In this document: positions 15,558 to 24,467 of the stretch, piece by piece
Layout of the letters: the number at the start of each line of letters is the position of its first letter
Numbering within the stretch: the stretch's first letter is position 1
DNA from: Candidatus Gastranaerophilales bacterium
GTDB taxonomy: Bacteria; Cyanobacteriota; Vampirovibrionia; Gastranaerophilales; Gastranaerophilaceae
Assembly: GCA_900769355.1 (NCBI GenBank)
Contig: CAAGGG010000050.1
Location: 19,807 to 83,806 of the forward strand
Direction of reading: 5' to 3'
DNA: 64,000 nucleotides
Made by a program: the position numbers and the translations under genes
The notes under the pieces: generated by a model
Database searches by the model: none
The model's input: the letters and a program-made list of their open reading frames with translations, nothing else
What the model was told of the DNA's origin: nothing

Positions 15558-17315
15558 ATGAATAAAAAAAGTAAATTTGGCACACTTGCCCAACATCAGA
15601 GAAACCAACAAGACATAATTGTTCTAATATATTCAATACTTATTGCAGGGATTGCAAGTATTGCAAAGGGTATGGACAGAAGTTTCGACGTTCGCAATTA
15701 TCATATTTATAACCCGTTTGCACTCCTCAATAACCGCTATCACACAGACATCATGCCGGCCGATATCCAGACATATTTAAACCCGTTTTTGGATATCCCA
15801 TACTATTTGATGGTGAAATATTTCAATAATTTCCCTTATATCGTAACTTTTTTGCAAGGGCTTTCGTATGCATTTTTGATTTTTATTGTGTATAAGTTGT
15901 CGCAAGCGATTTTTGAAGAGAAAAAACTTTACGTTTGGCTTTCTGTCTTAATCGGCAGTACAGGTGCTTTGACCTTGTACAATATCGGGACAAACACGCA
16001 CGACTTGTTTGTTGGCGACGTGGTTTTGGTCGGGGTCTATTTACTTATAAAATCAATCAAAAAATATAGTTTAAAAAACATCGTGATATCGGGACTTTTG
16101 CTTGGTGGAATTTGTGGTTTGAAGCTAACAGCAGGAATTTTTGTGCTCGCGATTTTTCTTTCTGTTTTGTGTTTTAAATCCTATTTTAAAAACATTTTTA
16201 AAACCGCAATTTCTTTTGGACTGAGCCTTTTGGGAGGTTTTTTGATTACGAACGGTTTTTGGGCATATAAATTATTTTCACTTTTCCATAACCCGTTTTT
16301 CCCATATTTTAACGGAATTTTCCATTCGGATTTTGTAAATGTAGAAAATCTTTTGAAAGAAGATTTTATAAATCTTTATCCGCAAAACGTTTGGCAATAT
16401 ATATTTTTCCCGTATTATTTTTACCAACACGTTCCGACACGCGGTTTTGAACTAAATTATCAAGATTTTCGATTTGCCGGAATTTATACAGTCTTTTTCT
16501 TAAATTTGTTGAGCTTTAAGTGGTTCGATAAAAAATATTTTGAGCAAAACTATGGAATAAATTATGATATTATCAATTTTTTAATCTGTATTTGTGCGTT
16601 TTCTTATGTTTTTTGGGTAAACACATTTGCAACAGTCCGCTATTTGACACCGATTTCAGCAATTTCAGGGATAATAATTCTTGCAGGCGTGACAAGAATA
16701 TTTACTGTTCTTGAACAAAAATACAATCTGAATAATCAGAAAATCAATTTTGGGAAATACATTGCCACTTGTCAAGATTTGAAAAGGTTTGTTGAAAAAG
16801 CTCCACAGAGATTTATTCTCAGTTTTAATTACAAAAAACATATTTTACCGCTACTTTTGTGTTTAGTTTCAGTGTATTTGCTTGTCAAAACGATTGAACC
16901 GCAGATGTTGAAACGAATTCCGATAAGGGAGCAACTTGTGTCGGTTGATAATATGCATATTCCTGATAATGCGACTGTGATTGCGGTTTCAGGTAGCGGT
17001 ATAATTATTCCGTTCCAAAACCCAAATTGCAAATATATTTATCTTAACGCTCCCAGATTTACCGAGAGAAAAGTTAATATTCTATCTGATAGCGTGCAAA
17101 ATGATATTAAAAAACTTATACATTCATCGGGTGATAATGTTTATTTCATGATGGATTTGGCTATTTATAATAAGACTTTACGTCTTACAAAAGAAGCTCT
17201 TGATATGTACACTGATATTGATTTCGATAAGTCACAATGTAAACTTATTACAACAAATATTTCCAACAAAAAAACAGCGTCATATTATGTGTTATGCAAG
17301 GCTGAAATCAAGTAA
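15558..17315 (+). CDS. Polytopic membrane glycosyltransferase-like protein (GT87/GT39-like)
   Basis: A 585-residue integral membrane protein with about 10-12 hydrophobic segments and a soluble C-terminal domain after residue ~450. The first periplasmic loop contains DVRNYHIYNPFALLNNRY and MPADIQTYLNPFLDIPYY; acidic residues there are typical of GT-C enzymes that use polyprenyl-phosphate sugars. A role in envelope glycan synthesis is likely, with the GT2 enzymes on either side supplying lipid-linked sugar. The last 31 bases overlap the convergent GT2 gene. The mRNA looks leaderless. Confidence 0.75.
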   Translation: MNKKSKFGTLAQHQRNQQDIIVLIYSILIAGIASIAKGMDRSFDVRNYHIYNPFALLNNRYHTDIMPADIQTYLNPFLDIPYYLMVKYFNNFPYIVTFLQGLSYAFLIFIVYKLSQAIFEEKKLYVWLSVLIGSTGALTLYNIGTNTHDLFVGDVVLVGVYLLIKSIKKYSLKNIVISGLLLGGICGLKLTAGIFVLAIFLSVLCFKSYFKNIFKTAISFGLSLLGGFLITNGFWAYKLFSLFHNPFFPYFNGIFHSDFVNVENLLKEDFINLYPQNVWQYIFFPYYFYQHVPTRGFELNYQDFRFAGIYTVFFLNLLSFKWFDKKYFEQNYGINYDIINFLICICAFSYVFWVNTFATVRYLTPISAISGIIILAGVTRIFTVLEQKYNLNNQKINFGKYIATCQDLKRFVEKAPQRFILSFNYKKHILPLLLCLVSVYLLVKTIEPQMLKRIPIREQLVSVDNMHIPDNATVIAVSGSGIIIPFQNPNCKYIYLNAPRFTERKVNILSDSVQNDIKKLIHSSGDNVYFMMDLAIYNKTLRLTKEALDMYTDIDFDKSQCKLITTNISNKKTASYYVLCKAEIK

Positions 17316-17974
17316 AACAGATGTCTTAGCCCATCTCGAATAGGGTTAAGTTTTGATTTTCTGTTGTGAACAGGATACAAATGGATTGGAATTTCTTTAA
17401 TTGAAAAATTGTGTTTTGCAAACTGAACAAAGAGTTCTGAGGCAAATTCCATGCCTGTCGTTTTAAATTCGATTTTATCAAGACAATCTCTTTTGAACAT
17501 TCGCATACCGCATTGGGAATCTGAAATTTTGGTTTTGTAGAGCAAATTTAGGATAAATGTCAAAACAGGCGTCCCGAGATATCTGTGCAAAAATGGCATT
17601 GCACCTTTATGAATTGTACCTCTTAGCCTTGTGCCTGTAATCATATCGACGTTTTTTGTTGTAATTTCAAGGTAAAATTCAGGAATTTCAGAAAAATCGT
17701 AACTGTCGTCCCCATCACCCATAATAATAAATTTCCCGTTTACGTTTTCAAACCCACACCGAAGTGCGTTCCCATAACCTTTGACTTCACAAAAAACTAC
17801 TTTTGCACCTGAGTTTTTGGCGATTTCAGAAGATTTATCTGTTGAATTGTTATCTACAACTATAACTTCGCCTTCAACTCCAAGTTTTTCAAAGGCGGAA
17901 AACGACTTTTGGATACATTTTTCGATATTTTTTTCTTCGTTGTAACAAGGAATTACAACACTAATTTCTGTCAT
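17285..17974 (-). CDS. Family 2 glycosyltransferase (dolichol-phosphate mannose synthase-like)
   Basis: A 229-residue GT-A enzyme: ISVVIPCYNEEKNIEKC at the N terminus, VVDNNSTDKS nucleotide loop, MGDGDDSYD metal site, ISDSQCGMRMF acceptor block. It most likely makes a polyprenyl-phosphate sugar on the cytoplasmic face, a donor for GT-C enzymes such as that at 15558. The ATG is preceded by AAGGAAA. It lies 12 bases after the lipoprotein gene in a three-gene minus-strand operon: TPR protein, lipoprotein, glycosyltransferase. The C terminus overlaps the convergent gene by 31 bases. Confidence 0.92.
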   Translation of the reverse strand: MTEISVVIPCYNEEKNIEKCIQKSFSAFEKLGVEGEVIVVDNNSTDKSSEIAKNSGAKVVFCEVKGYGNALRCGFENVNGKFIIMGDGDDSYDFSEIPEFYLEITTKNVDMITGTRLRGTIHKGAMPFLHRYLGTPVLTFILNLLYKTKISDSQCGMRMFKRDCLDKIEFKTTGMEFASELFVQFAKHNFSIKEIPIHLYPVHNRKSKLNPIRDGLRHLFYLISALHNT

Positions 17975-17986
17975 TTTGAAATTTCC

Positions 17987-18397
17987 TTATTTTTTTACGT
18001 AAAAATCTGCTTGTGCCAAAACTTTATGCGGATTATCTTTTGAATACACTTTCATTATGTAAAAACCTTTTTCGTTTAGCACAAAATAATCTGTGTAATA
18101 ATTGACTTCTTCATCTTTTAGGCGAATATTGAATGTCTGATGGAGTTTATAGGCAAATTGCCCGTAATCATTGTCCTTCTTGATTATTTGGATATACAAA
18201 TACCTTGATTCAACCTTTTTCGGCATCAAAACTATGTAATAAATTCGTCTGCCAACTGCGAAAGTTTTTGAGTAATCGTAAATATTTTTTTCGCTAATCG
18301 GATATTTATTGAAAAGGATTGAAGCCTTGTCGCTCGTACATGCACAAGTCAAAAACATTGTAAGTAAAACTGAAAACAATAAAACTAATTTTTTCAT
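17987..18397 (-). CDS. Small predicted lipoprotein
   Basis: A 136-residue protein with a lysine-led hydrophobic signal (MKKLVLLFSVLLTMFLTCAC) and cysteines at 18 and 20. Cys20 or Cys18 would be lipidated, though neither lipobox is ideal. The mature part is a beta-rich domain of unknown function. Its ATG overlaps the stop of the TPR gene by 4 bases (ATGA), so the two are coupled and may act together in the envelope. Confidence 0.8.
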   Translation of the reverse strand: MKKLVLLFSVLLTMFLTCACTSDKASILFNKYPISEKNIYDYSKTFAVGRRIYYIVLMPKKVESRYLYIQIIKKDNDYGQFAYKLHQTFNIRLKDEEVNYYTDYFVLNEKGFYIMKVYSKDNPHKVLAQADFYVKK

Positions 18398-20439
18398 TTT
18401 TCTAAGTTACTTATTTTTGCCTGAACTGCTTTTGCCGTTGCCTCGTCTTTGTTATGAGTCAAAAAGATTTTGTAGTTATTCAAAGCTTCTTTTTTGTTTC
18501 CGTCTTGCTCATAAGCAAGTCCGAGTGCATAGTATGCGTATCCGTAATTTGGATTAAGCGAAATTACTCGATGGAAACTTTCTTTGGCCTTGTTATTGTT
18601 TTTTTCGTTTGCATAAACAAGCCCGAGATTAAACCAACCGTCTGCGTAATTCGGATTTACGATAATTGATTTTTTGTAAAAACTGATTGCGTTTTTATTG
18701 TCGTTTTTAAGTTTGTACACATTGCCGATTTTCAATAAAGTAATTTCATCTGACGGGTTTAATTTTAGCGCATCTTGATAACTTCTGATTGCAACATCAT
18801 AATTTTTACTTTTGTAATTTTCATCACCTTTCATAATCAATGTTTTATTTTGAAGTTGATTTGCATTGTCGCCGGCTTTTGCCTCGTCCATTGAAAGGCT
18901 TATTTCTTTTATACCACCGCCTGTTGATGAATTTTCTGCACCTGTTCTAAGTTCAGGAGTTTTATTTGTAGCTGAAATAAATTCTGCAAACTCTGTGCTG
19001 TACTGAGTTTTTTCAGGGGACATTGCGATTGCTTTTTCGTAATATTCACTCGCTTTCTCATTTATTCCGCATGCTCTGTACGATTTTGCAAGTCCATAAT
19101 ATGCATAGCTGTCCTTTGTGTTGTATTCGATAGCTTTTTCAAAGTTTTGAGTTGATAATGTGTAATTTTGTTGTTTCAAATTTTCGTCACCCAAAGATAC
19201 GTAAGCTGATGCTATATTTGTTCTGATAGAAGCGTTGTCTTTTTCTTCCAAAAGTTTTGAATAAATATCGATTGCACCCGAATAATCTTTCATAGCGTGC
19301 AAAACAAGTGCTTTATTGAAGCGCAAGTTGTAATCGTCTTTTTTCACAAGAAGAACTTCGTTATAATATTTCAAAGCGTTTTGGTAATCGTGCTTCATAT
19401 GATAACATTCAGCCAAATCTTCTTCCAACACAATATCTTTTTTGTCTTTTTGAAGTTCAAGAGCCTTTTCATAATTTGCAATCGTATTATCCAACTGGTT
19501 CAAGCGTTTGTAAACCACACCGATATTTTGGTAAGCTCTTGCATCTTGCGGATAATGTTCAATGTAGATTTTGTAATTTTCAATTGCAGCCTCGTCTTGT
19601 CCCATATCAGCAAGAAGGTTTCCATAATCAAATCTGATTGAATGCAAAGACGGTTGTTGTCTGAAAACAACGTCGTACTGAGCAAGTGCTAAATCATTTT
19701 TGTTCAACTCTTGGTATGAAAGTGCAAGATTTATGTGAGCTGATGTGTTATCAGGATCACTTTCAACAGCCTTTTCTAAAAATTCACAAGCTTTTTCGTA
19801 ATCTTTTGTCTGGAACAGTGCTAAACCGTAGTTTGAAAAGTTCTTAAACCCTGTCGGATTTTTTGTATAAAGCGTGTTGTATTGCTCAACAGCCTTGTCA
19901 AAATCCCCGTCACTAACATAAGATGCAGCTAAATTTTCTCTTGCATCTTGGTGTTGAGAATAAGTTGATAAGAATTTGTTATAATTTTCGATTGCAGATT
20001 TATAATCTCTCAATTGATACTGAACATTTGCAATATTCAAATAGTTGTATAAATATTCAGGACACATTTCAGCAACTTTGTTGTACGCTTGCAAAGCTTC
20101 AAGGTATTTCCCTTGAGTTTCGTAAATATTACCGACGCTCAAATAAACATAGCCATCATTCGGTCTGAGCTCAATAACCTTAGAATAAGTTTCCAAAGCC
20201 TTGTCATACTCGCCCATTTCGCTATATACACCTGCGAGTTTTGTGTAAATCATTGCATCATTGCCGGAAATATTCAATGCCTGTTGCAATTTTTCAACCG
20301 CAGTCGTGTAATCCTCTTTATACTCAGCAGAACATGCCTGTTGATAAAGAGAATTTGCCTCAGGAAGCATAGCTTGAACCTGACTTCCGCTCAAAACTAA
20401 AGATAATAATGCCGAAAATAATAACTTCTTATTTATAAT
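18394..20439 (-). CDS. Secreted TPR-repeat protein with apparent ATT start codon
   Basis: At least a dozen tetratricopeptide repeats, a scaffold for protein contacts. The longest ORF with a standard start (TTG at 20394) lacks a signal peptide. Upstream in the same frame lie INKKLLFSALLSLVLSGSQVQA codons, a complete signal peptide ending in an AxA-like site (VQA). No ATG, GTG or TTG precedes them before a stop at 20451-20449. AGGAGAG (20450-20444) sits ideally for an ATT at 20439-20437, giving 681 residues. ATT starts are rare (infC is the known case) and would lower expression. It heads the operon with the lipoprotein and the GT2 gene. Confidence 0.85.
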   Translation of the reverse strand: MINKKLLFSALLSLVLSGSQVQAMLPEANSLYQQACSAEYKEDYTTAVEKLQQALNISGNDAMIYTKLAGVYSEMGEYDKALETYSKVIELRPNDGYVYLSVGNIYETQGKYLEALQAYNKVAEMCPEYLYNYLNIANVQYQLRDYKSAIENYNKFLSTYSQHQDARENLAASYVSDGDFDKAVEQYNTLYTKNPTGFKNFSNYGLALFQTKDYEKACEFLEKAVESDPDNTSAHINLALSYQELNKNDLALAQYDVVFRQQPSLHSIRFDYGNLLADMGQDEAAIENYKIYIEHYPQDARAYQNIGVVYKRLNQLDNTIANYEKALELQKDKKDIVLEEDLAECYHMKHDYQNALKYYNEVLLVKKDDYNLRFNKALVLHAMKDYSGAIDIYSKLLEEKDNASIRTNIASAYVSLGDENLKQQNYTLSTQNFEKAIEYNTKDSYAYYGLAKSYRACGINEKASEYYEKAIAMSPEKTQYSTEFAEFISATNKTPELRTGAENSSTGGGIKEISLSMDEAKAGDNANQLQNKTLIMKGDENYKSKNYDVAIRSYQDALKLNPSDEITLLKIGNVYKLKNDNKNAISFYKKSIIVNPNYADGWFNLGLVYANEKNNNKAKESFHRVISLNPNYGYAYYALGLAYEQDGNKKEALNNYKIFLTHNKDEATAKAVQAKISNLEK

Positions 20440-20568
20440 GCCACTCTCCTAATCTTTTTTTACTAACATTATACCAAAAATCCGATTTGTGTAAAGTATA
20501 GATTTTTAATAGGAGAAATTGGCAAAGCTTGCATCTTTGCATCTGTTTTCTGCTCAGGCAAATTAACT

Positions 20569-21108
20569 CTAAAACTTCATCTGTTTTACAGTCTTATCAA
20601 CCATTTCCATATATTTTTTATTGTTCTCTTCTGCGAATTCTATTGCGGCTTTACGTGCTTTTTCCTGACCACCGAGTTCTGTGGCATAAAACCTTTTTAC
20701 AAACCCGAATTTATTCATACCTTTATCTTTCATAGGTACAAAAACTATTGCGCTGTAATCATAGTATTTTTTGTCAGGCGGAAAGTTTATGAAAGATGTC
20801 ATTGCAGCGTCCGGATACAAAAGCACTGCAGCACCTTTGGTTTCTTCTTGAATTTTATGAGCGAATTCTGCGGCTGCTTCAGTTGAGTTTGTAAGGTTTG
20901 GCAGTTGTTCTAAAATCATTTTAGTATGCCAATCTTCAATTGTTTCATTTTTCCGGTAATATACAAAACTTTTTGTTTTGCTGTCCGGATTTGAAATATA
21001 ATACGTTTCTTTGTCAAATTTAATTTTATTTTCCATTGCAACTCCTATTGATTGGGTGAAAATTAAGACACTAAGTGCGAAGAGTAAGTTTTTGAGATAT
21101 TTTTTCAT
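20569..21108 (-). CDS. Predicted secreted protein of unknown function
   Basis: A 179-residue protein with a clear N-terminal signal (MKKYLKNLLFALSVLIFTQSIGVA) and cleavage expected near residue 24. The mature domain has conserved-looking segments such as DWHTKMILEQLPN and SAIVFVPMKDKG. I recognise no family. The start is supported by AAGGGGA 6 bases upstream. It precedes the TPR operon in the same orientation but is separated by about 130 bases. Confidence 0.75.
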   Translation of the reverse strand: MKKYLKNLLFALSVLIFTQSIGVAMENKIKFDKETYYISNPDSKTKSFVYYRKNETIEDWHTKMILEQLPNLTNSTEAAAEFAHKIQEETKGAAVLLYPDAAMTSFINFPPDKKYYDYSAIVFVPMKDKGMNKFGFVKRFYATELGGQEKARKAAIEFAEENNKKYMEMVDKTVKQMKF

Positions 21109-21239
21109 ATAAATCCCCTTTCAGATACTAATTTTCATTTGTTTTTACGTAAAAATCCATTAGTCTACTTGATAATTTCTGAAATTTATAGTAACATTGT
21201 GAAAAGTATAGTATTATTTTGATGTTAAGGAGAGTGGGT

Positions 21240-21785
21240 ATGCCGTTTGAATTTGAAAGACAAAAAATAAGAGATGTAATTCTTGTTAAACCAAAAGTTT
21301 TTGGGGACAATAGAGGATATTTTATGGAAGCTTATAAAAAGTCTGATTTTTTTGCAAACGGTATTGATGTAGAATTTAATCAAGACAACCAATCAAAATC
21401 TACTGCACACGTTTTAAGAGGTTTACATTATCAAGAAGCACCTTACGGACAAGCAAAACTTGTAAGATGTAACAAAGGTAGAATTTATGATGTTGCGGTT
21501 GATATCAGAAAAAATTCTGAAACATTCGGTCAATATGTAAAAGTAGAACTTTCTGAAGAAAACAAGCACATGTTGTTTATTCCGGAAGGTTTTGCACACG
21601 GTTTTGTTGTTCTGTCTGATGAAGCTGAATTAATTTACAAAGCAAGTGGAGAATATGCTCCGCAAGCTGATAGCGGAATTATGTGGAATGACAAGGATAT
21701 CAATATTGATTGGGAAATAGATTTTGAACCGATTTTGTCTGAAAAAGACAAGGGGCAAAAGTCGTTGGCGGAAGTAAAGGAATAA
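21240..21785 (+). CDS. rfbC: dTDP-4-dehydrorhamnose 3,5-epimerase
   Basis: RmlC-type cupin that epimerises dTDP-4-keto-6-deoxyglucose, the second-last step to dTDP-L-rhamnose. The 181-residue protein begins MPFEFERQKIRDVILV and contains the catalytic RGLHYQ histidine, GDNRGYF and IPEGFAHGF. AAGGAGAG precedes the ATG at 21240, so the seven-codon longer ORF was trimmed. First gene of an rfbC-rfbB-rfbD operon; a palindromic repeat separates it from rfbB. rfbA, for thymidylyltransferase, is not in the window. Confidence 0.96.
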   Translation: MPFEFERQKIRDVILVKPKVFGDNRGYFMEAYKKSDFFANGIDVEFNQDNQSKSTAHVLRGLHYQEAPYGQAKLVRCNKGRIYDVAVDIRKNSETFGQYVKVELSEENKHMLFIPEGFAHGFVVLSDEAELIYKASGEYAPQADSGIMWNDKDINIDWEIDFEPILSEKDKGQKSLAEVKE

Positions 21786-21786
21786 A

Positions 21787-21899
21787 TGGTGAGTAGTGAG
21801 TGGTGAACCGTGAATGGTTCTTATAGGTGCTATCGCACAAAATATTTTGAGCAAATACTGAAAAGCACTACTCACTACTTACCATTCACTACTCACTAA
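21787..21899. repeat. Palindromic element built of 7-base units, between rfbC and rfbB
   Basis: The left arm is a run of GTGAGTA / GTGAGTG / GTGAATG-like heptamers and the right arm their complements (TTCACTACTCACTA). The interior contains GGTGCTATCGCAC. A sister element is at 36531-36642. It sits inside the rhamnose operon only 17 bases before rfbB. Confidence 0.8.
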
Positions 21900-21916
21900 T
21901 ATATAAAGGAGAACAC

Positions 21917-22900
21917 ATGACAACAATACTCGTAACTGGTGGTGCAGGATTTATCGGAAGCTGTTTTGTCAGACACATGCTTCAAAAACACCCTGATTAT
22001 AAGATTATTAATATAGATGCTTTGACATATTGCGGAAATTTGGAAAACCTTGATGATGTCAAAGATAACCCAAATTATACATTTGTTCACGGCAATATTT
22101 GTGACAGAAAACTAATTCCGCAATTGGTTGAAAATGTTGATGCTATCGTTAACTTTGCCGCTGAATCTCACGTTGATAATTCAATTAAACACCCTGAAAT
22201 CTTTGTAGAAACAAATGTTCAAGGTACATTGAATTTGTTGCAGGCTGCAAAAGAATTTAAGATTGAAAAATATTTACAGGTTTCAACAGACGAGGTTTAT
22301 GGAACATTAGGCAAAACAGGATACTTTATGGAAACAACTCCGCTTGCGCCGAATAGCCCATATTCTGCAAGTAAAGCAAGTGCTGATATGTTGGTTAGAG
22401 CTTATCACGAAACTTATGGTTTGCCGACATTAAACACAAGATGTTCAAACAACTACGGACCTTACCAATATCCGGAAAAACTTATTCCGTTCTTTATTTC
22501 TCAATTGTTGAAGAGTGAAAAAGTTCCTGTATATGGCGACGGTTTGAATGTTCGTGACTGGTTATATGTTTACGACCACTGTTCTGCAATTGATACAGTA
22601 CTTCACAAGGGTAAAATCGGTGAAGTTTACAATATCGGCGGACACAACGAAAAAACAAATATGGAAATTACACGTCTAATACTTGATGCAATGGGAAAAG
22701 ACGAAAGTTCAATCAAATATGTTGAAGACAGACTTGGACACGACAGACGTTATGCAATCTGTAACGACAAAATCCAATCAGAACTAGGTTGGGAACCATC
22801 TTTAACTTTTGAAGAAGGTATTAAACTTACAATTGATTGGTACTTGAACAACCAGTCTTGGATTAAGGCAATTGAAGATAAAAAGGCACTAAGGCGTTAA
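21917..22900 (+). CDS. rfbB: dTDP-glucose 4,6-dehydratase
   Basis: Extended short-chain dehydrogenase (327 residues) forming dTDP-4-keto-6-deoxyglucose. It has the NAD-binding VTGGAGFIGS at residues 6-15, the STDEVYG block, the catalytic YSASKAS (YxxxK) and the RCSNNYGPYQYPEKL signature. AAAGGAGAA precedes the ATG. Its last codons (DKKALRR) read through octamer repeats GCACTAAG GCGTTAAG that continue into the gap before rfbD. The repeat may have rewritten the C terminus. Confidence 0.97.
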   Translation: MTTILVTGGAGFIGSCFVRHMLQKHPDYKIINIDALTYCGNLENLDDVKDNPNYTFVHGNICDRKLIPQLVENVDAIVNFAAESHVDNSIKHPEIFVETNVQGTLNLLQAAKEFKIEKYLQVSTDEVYGTLGKTGYFMETTPLAPNSPYSASKASADMLVRAYHETYGLPTLNTRCSNNYGPYQYPEKLIPFFISQLLKSEKVPVYGDGLNVRDWLYVYDHCSAIDTVLHKGKIGEVYNIGGHNEKTNMEITRLILDAMGKDESSIKYVEDRLGHDRRYAICNDKIQSELGWEPSLTFEEGIKLTIDWYLNNQSWIKAIEDKKALRR

Positions 22901-22930
22901 GCTCGCTTCGCTCGTGGAAGGAAAATACAA

Positions 22931-23746
22931 ATGAAAATACTCGTTACCGGATCAAAAGGAATGTTAGGACAGGATTTATGTCCGATATTGGAAGATATGG
23001 GCGCATTTGTTATCGAAACAGATGTTGATACCCTTGATATTACAAATGCTGAACAGGTTAAAGAAGTTTTGACCGCTCATCACCCTGATGTAGTTGTGCA
23101 TTGCGCAGCTTATACAAATGTCGATAAAGCGGAAGAAGATTTGAAAACCGCTGAATTGATTAATGTGACAGGAACTGAAAATATTGCTGAAACTTGCGGA
23201 AAGCTCGGAATTACACTTGTTTATATTTCGACAGATTACGTATTTGACGGAAGCAAAAATGAACTTTACAAACCAACAGATACGCCAAATCCATTAAATA
23301 ATTATGGAATGACAAAGTATGAGGGTGAAGAAGCGGTTAGAAGTCTTTGTGAAAAATACTATATCGCAAGAACAAGTTGGCTTTACGGACACCACGGAAA
23401 GAATTTTGTGGAAACAATGCTGGGGCTTGCTGATAGAGCAGAACTTAATGTTGTTGACGATCAGGTTGGCTGCCCTACTTGGACAGTTGAGTTGGCAAAC
23501 GGGATTGTAAAATTGCTTTCAAAACCTTATGGAACATACCATGTTTGCGGTTCAGGAACAACAAGTTGGTATGGTTTTGCAAAAGAGATTTTTACCCAAG
23601 CCGGTTTGGACGTAAATTTGAAACCTTGTACAACTCAGGCATTTCCTCGCCCTGCAAAGCGTCCGAGCTTTAGTGCAATGGATAATGACGGTATTTGCAG
23701 AAGCTGGCAAGCTGCTCTGAAAGATTATTTAGATTTGAGAGCTTAA
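22931..23746 (+). CDS. rfbD: dTDP-4-dehydrorhamnose reductase
   Basis: RmlD (271 residues) reduces dTDP-4-keto-L-rhamnose with NADPH. N-terminal VTGSKGMLGQDL, VVHCAAYTNVDKAE, STDYVFDG and the YGMTKYEGE catalytic motif are present. It is the last gene of the operon; GGAAGGAAAA gives the start. The product feeds rhamnose-containing surface glycans, which fits the glycosyltransferases 5-9 kb upstream. Confidence 0.96.
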   Translation: MKILVTGSKGMLGQDLCPILEDMGAFVIETDVDTLDITNAEQVKEVLTAHHPDVVVHCAAYTNVDKAEEDLKTAELINVTGTENIAETCGKLGITLVYISTDYVFDGSKNELYKPTDTPNPLNNYGMTKYEGEEAVRSLCEKYYIARTSWLYGHHGKNFVETMLGLADRAELNVVDDQVGCPTWTVELANGIVKLLSKPYGTYHVCGSGTTSWYGFAKEIFTQAGLDVNLKPCTTQAFPRPAKRPSFSAMDNDGICRSWQAALKDYLDLRA

Positions 23747-23845
23747 ATTTAGGCTTGAAGTAAAAATAGAATAAAAAATTAAAGTTTTTTCGATTTTTGC
23801 CGTAATCTAATACATAAATAGGATAGCAGAAGGTAAATTATACGG

Positions 23846-23851
23846 TAGAAT
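23846..23851 (+). promoter_or_regulatory. Leaderless -10 box of the 107-residue gene
   Basis: TAGAAT, 6 bases before the ATG at 23858. Confidence 0.55.
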
Positions 23852-23857
23852 GTAATT

Positions 23858-24181
23858 ATGTACGATTATGAGCTCGAAAACGAAGATAAAGATTTAAAAA
23901 AAGTCGGTCTGGAACTTATGTTTATGACGCCTGAAAAGGGTGCGTTTGAAAACTGGGTTACAGCAGTTGAGCTTGCCAAAATGGTTGAATTGCCTGTTGA
24001 TATCGTAAAGAAAAAACTTGCGATTTTGAAAGATAGCGGAATTGTTCGCGTAAAAGGGATTAATCCGAAATATTGGAAGTTTGACGATTACAGCTTTCAA
24101 CGAATGGACGAAGAGGACGAAGTCTATAAACTCTTGTGTAGTTTTGACGATGTCGATTTTGACAAGTATTTTTCGTATTGA
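23858..24181 (+). CDS. Small winged-helix-like protein
   Basis: A 107-residue acidic protein. Residues 31-64 (WVTAVELAKMVELPVDIVKKKLAILKDSGIVRVKGINPKYW) read as a helix-turn-helix with a wing, as in small transcriptional regulators or adaptor domains. The C terminus is acidic and aromatic. No known family name. It appears leaderless and stands alone after the rhamnose genes. Confidence 0.75.
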   Translation: MYDYELENEDKDLKKVGLELMFMTPEKGAFENWVTAVELAKMVELPVDIVKKKLAILKDSGIVRVKGINPKYWKFDDYSFQRMDEEDEVYKLLCSFDDVDFDKYFSY

Positions 24182-24460
24182 TTTTGTTGCAATTCACGTT
24201 ATTCTAGTGCTAGGCAACAAAGCAGCTAAAACAGAAAGTCGCTAAGACGATAAGGCACTAGGACGTAAAAAGAGAATAAGAAAATAAGTGAATAGGTAAA
24301 TAAGTTCATTTCAGTTGCTACGCAACAAAATATTTTTTCGAACAAAGTGAGCGAAACGCACTTATTCACTTATTTTCTTATTCACCTATTCACTTTTTGT
24401 CTTCTAAAAACCTAGTCGTCTCACTTCCTAGCTTCTTAGCTGCTTTCTTTTATGCTACAA
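24182..24460. repeat. Long palindrome of octamer arrays with GTGAATAA-type core
   Basis: The left arm carries octamers in register (CGCTAAG, ACGATAAG, GCACTAGG, ACGTAAAA, then AAAATAAG TGAATAGG TAAATAAG). The interior at about 24310-24360 includes GTTGCTACGCAAC. The right arm carries complementary octamers (CTTATTCA CTTATTTT CTTATTCA CCTATTCA, then CCTAGCTT CTTAGCTG). The core at 24273-24398 belongs to the same family as those at 33211, 46231, 46744 and 52465. Confidence 0.8.
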
Positions 24461-24461
24461 T
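24456..24461 (+). promoter_or_regulatory. Leaderless -10 box of response-regulator gene
   Basis: Extended box TGC-TACAAT, 6 bases before the ATG at 24468; it lies immediately beyond the right arm of the octamer palindrome. Confidence 0.7.
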
Positions 24462-24467
24462 AAACCT

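Noticed and set aside
20392..20394. TTG at 20394 as the TPR protein start
   Set aside because: It has no ribosome-binding site at the right distance and would remove a complete signal peptide encoded just upstream in frame.
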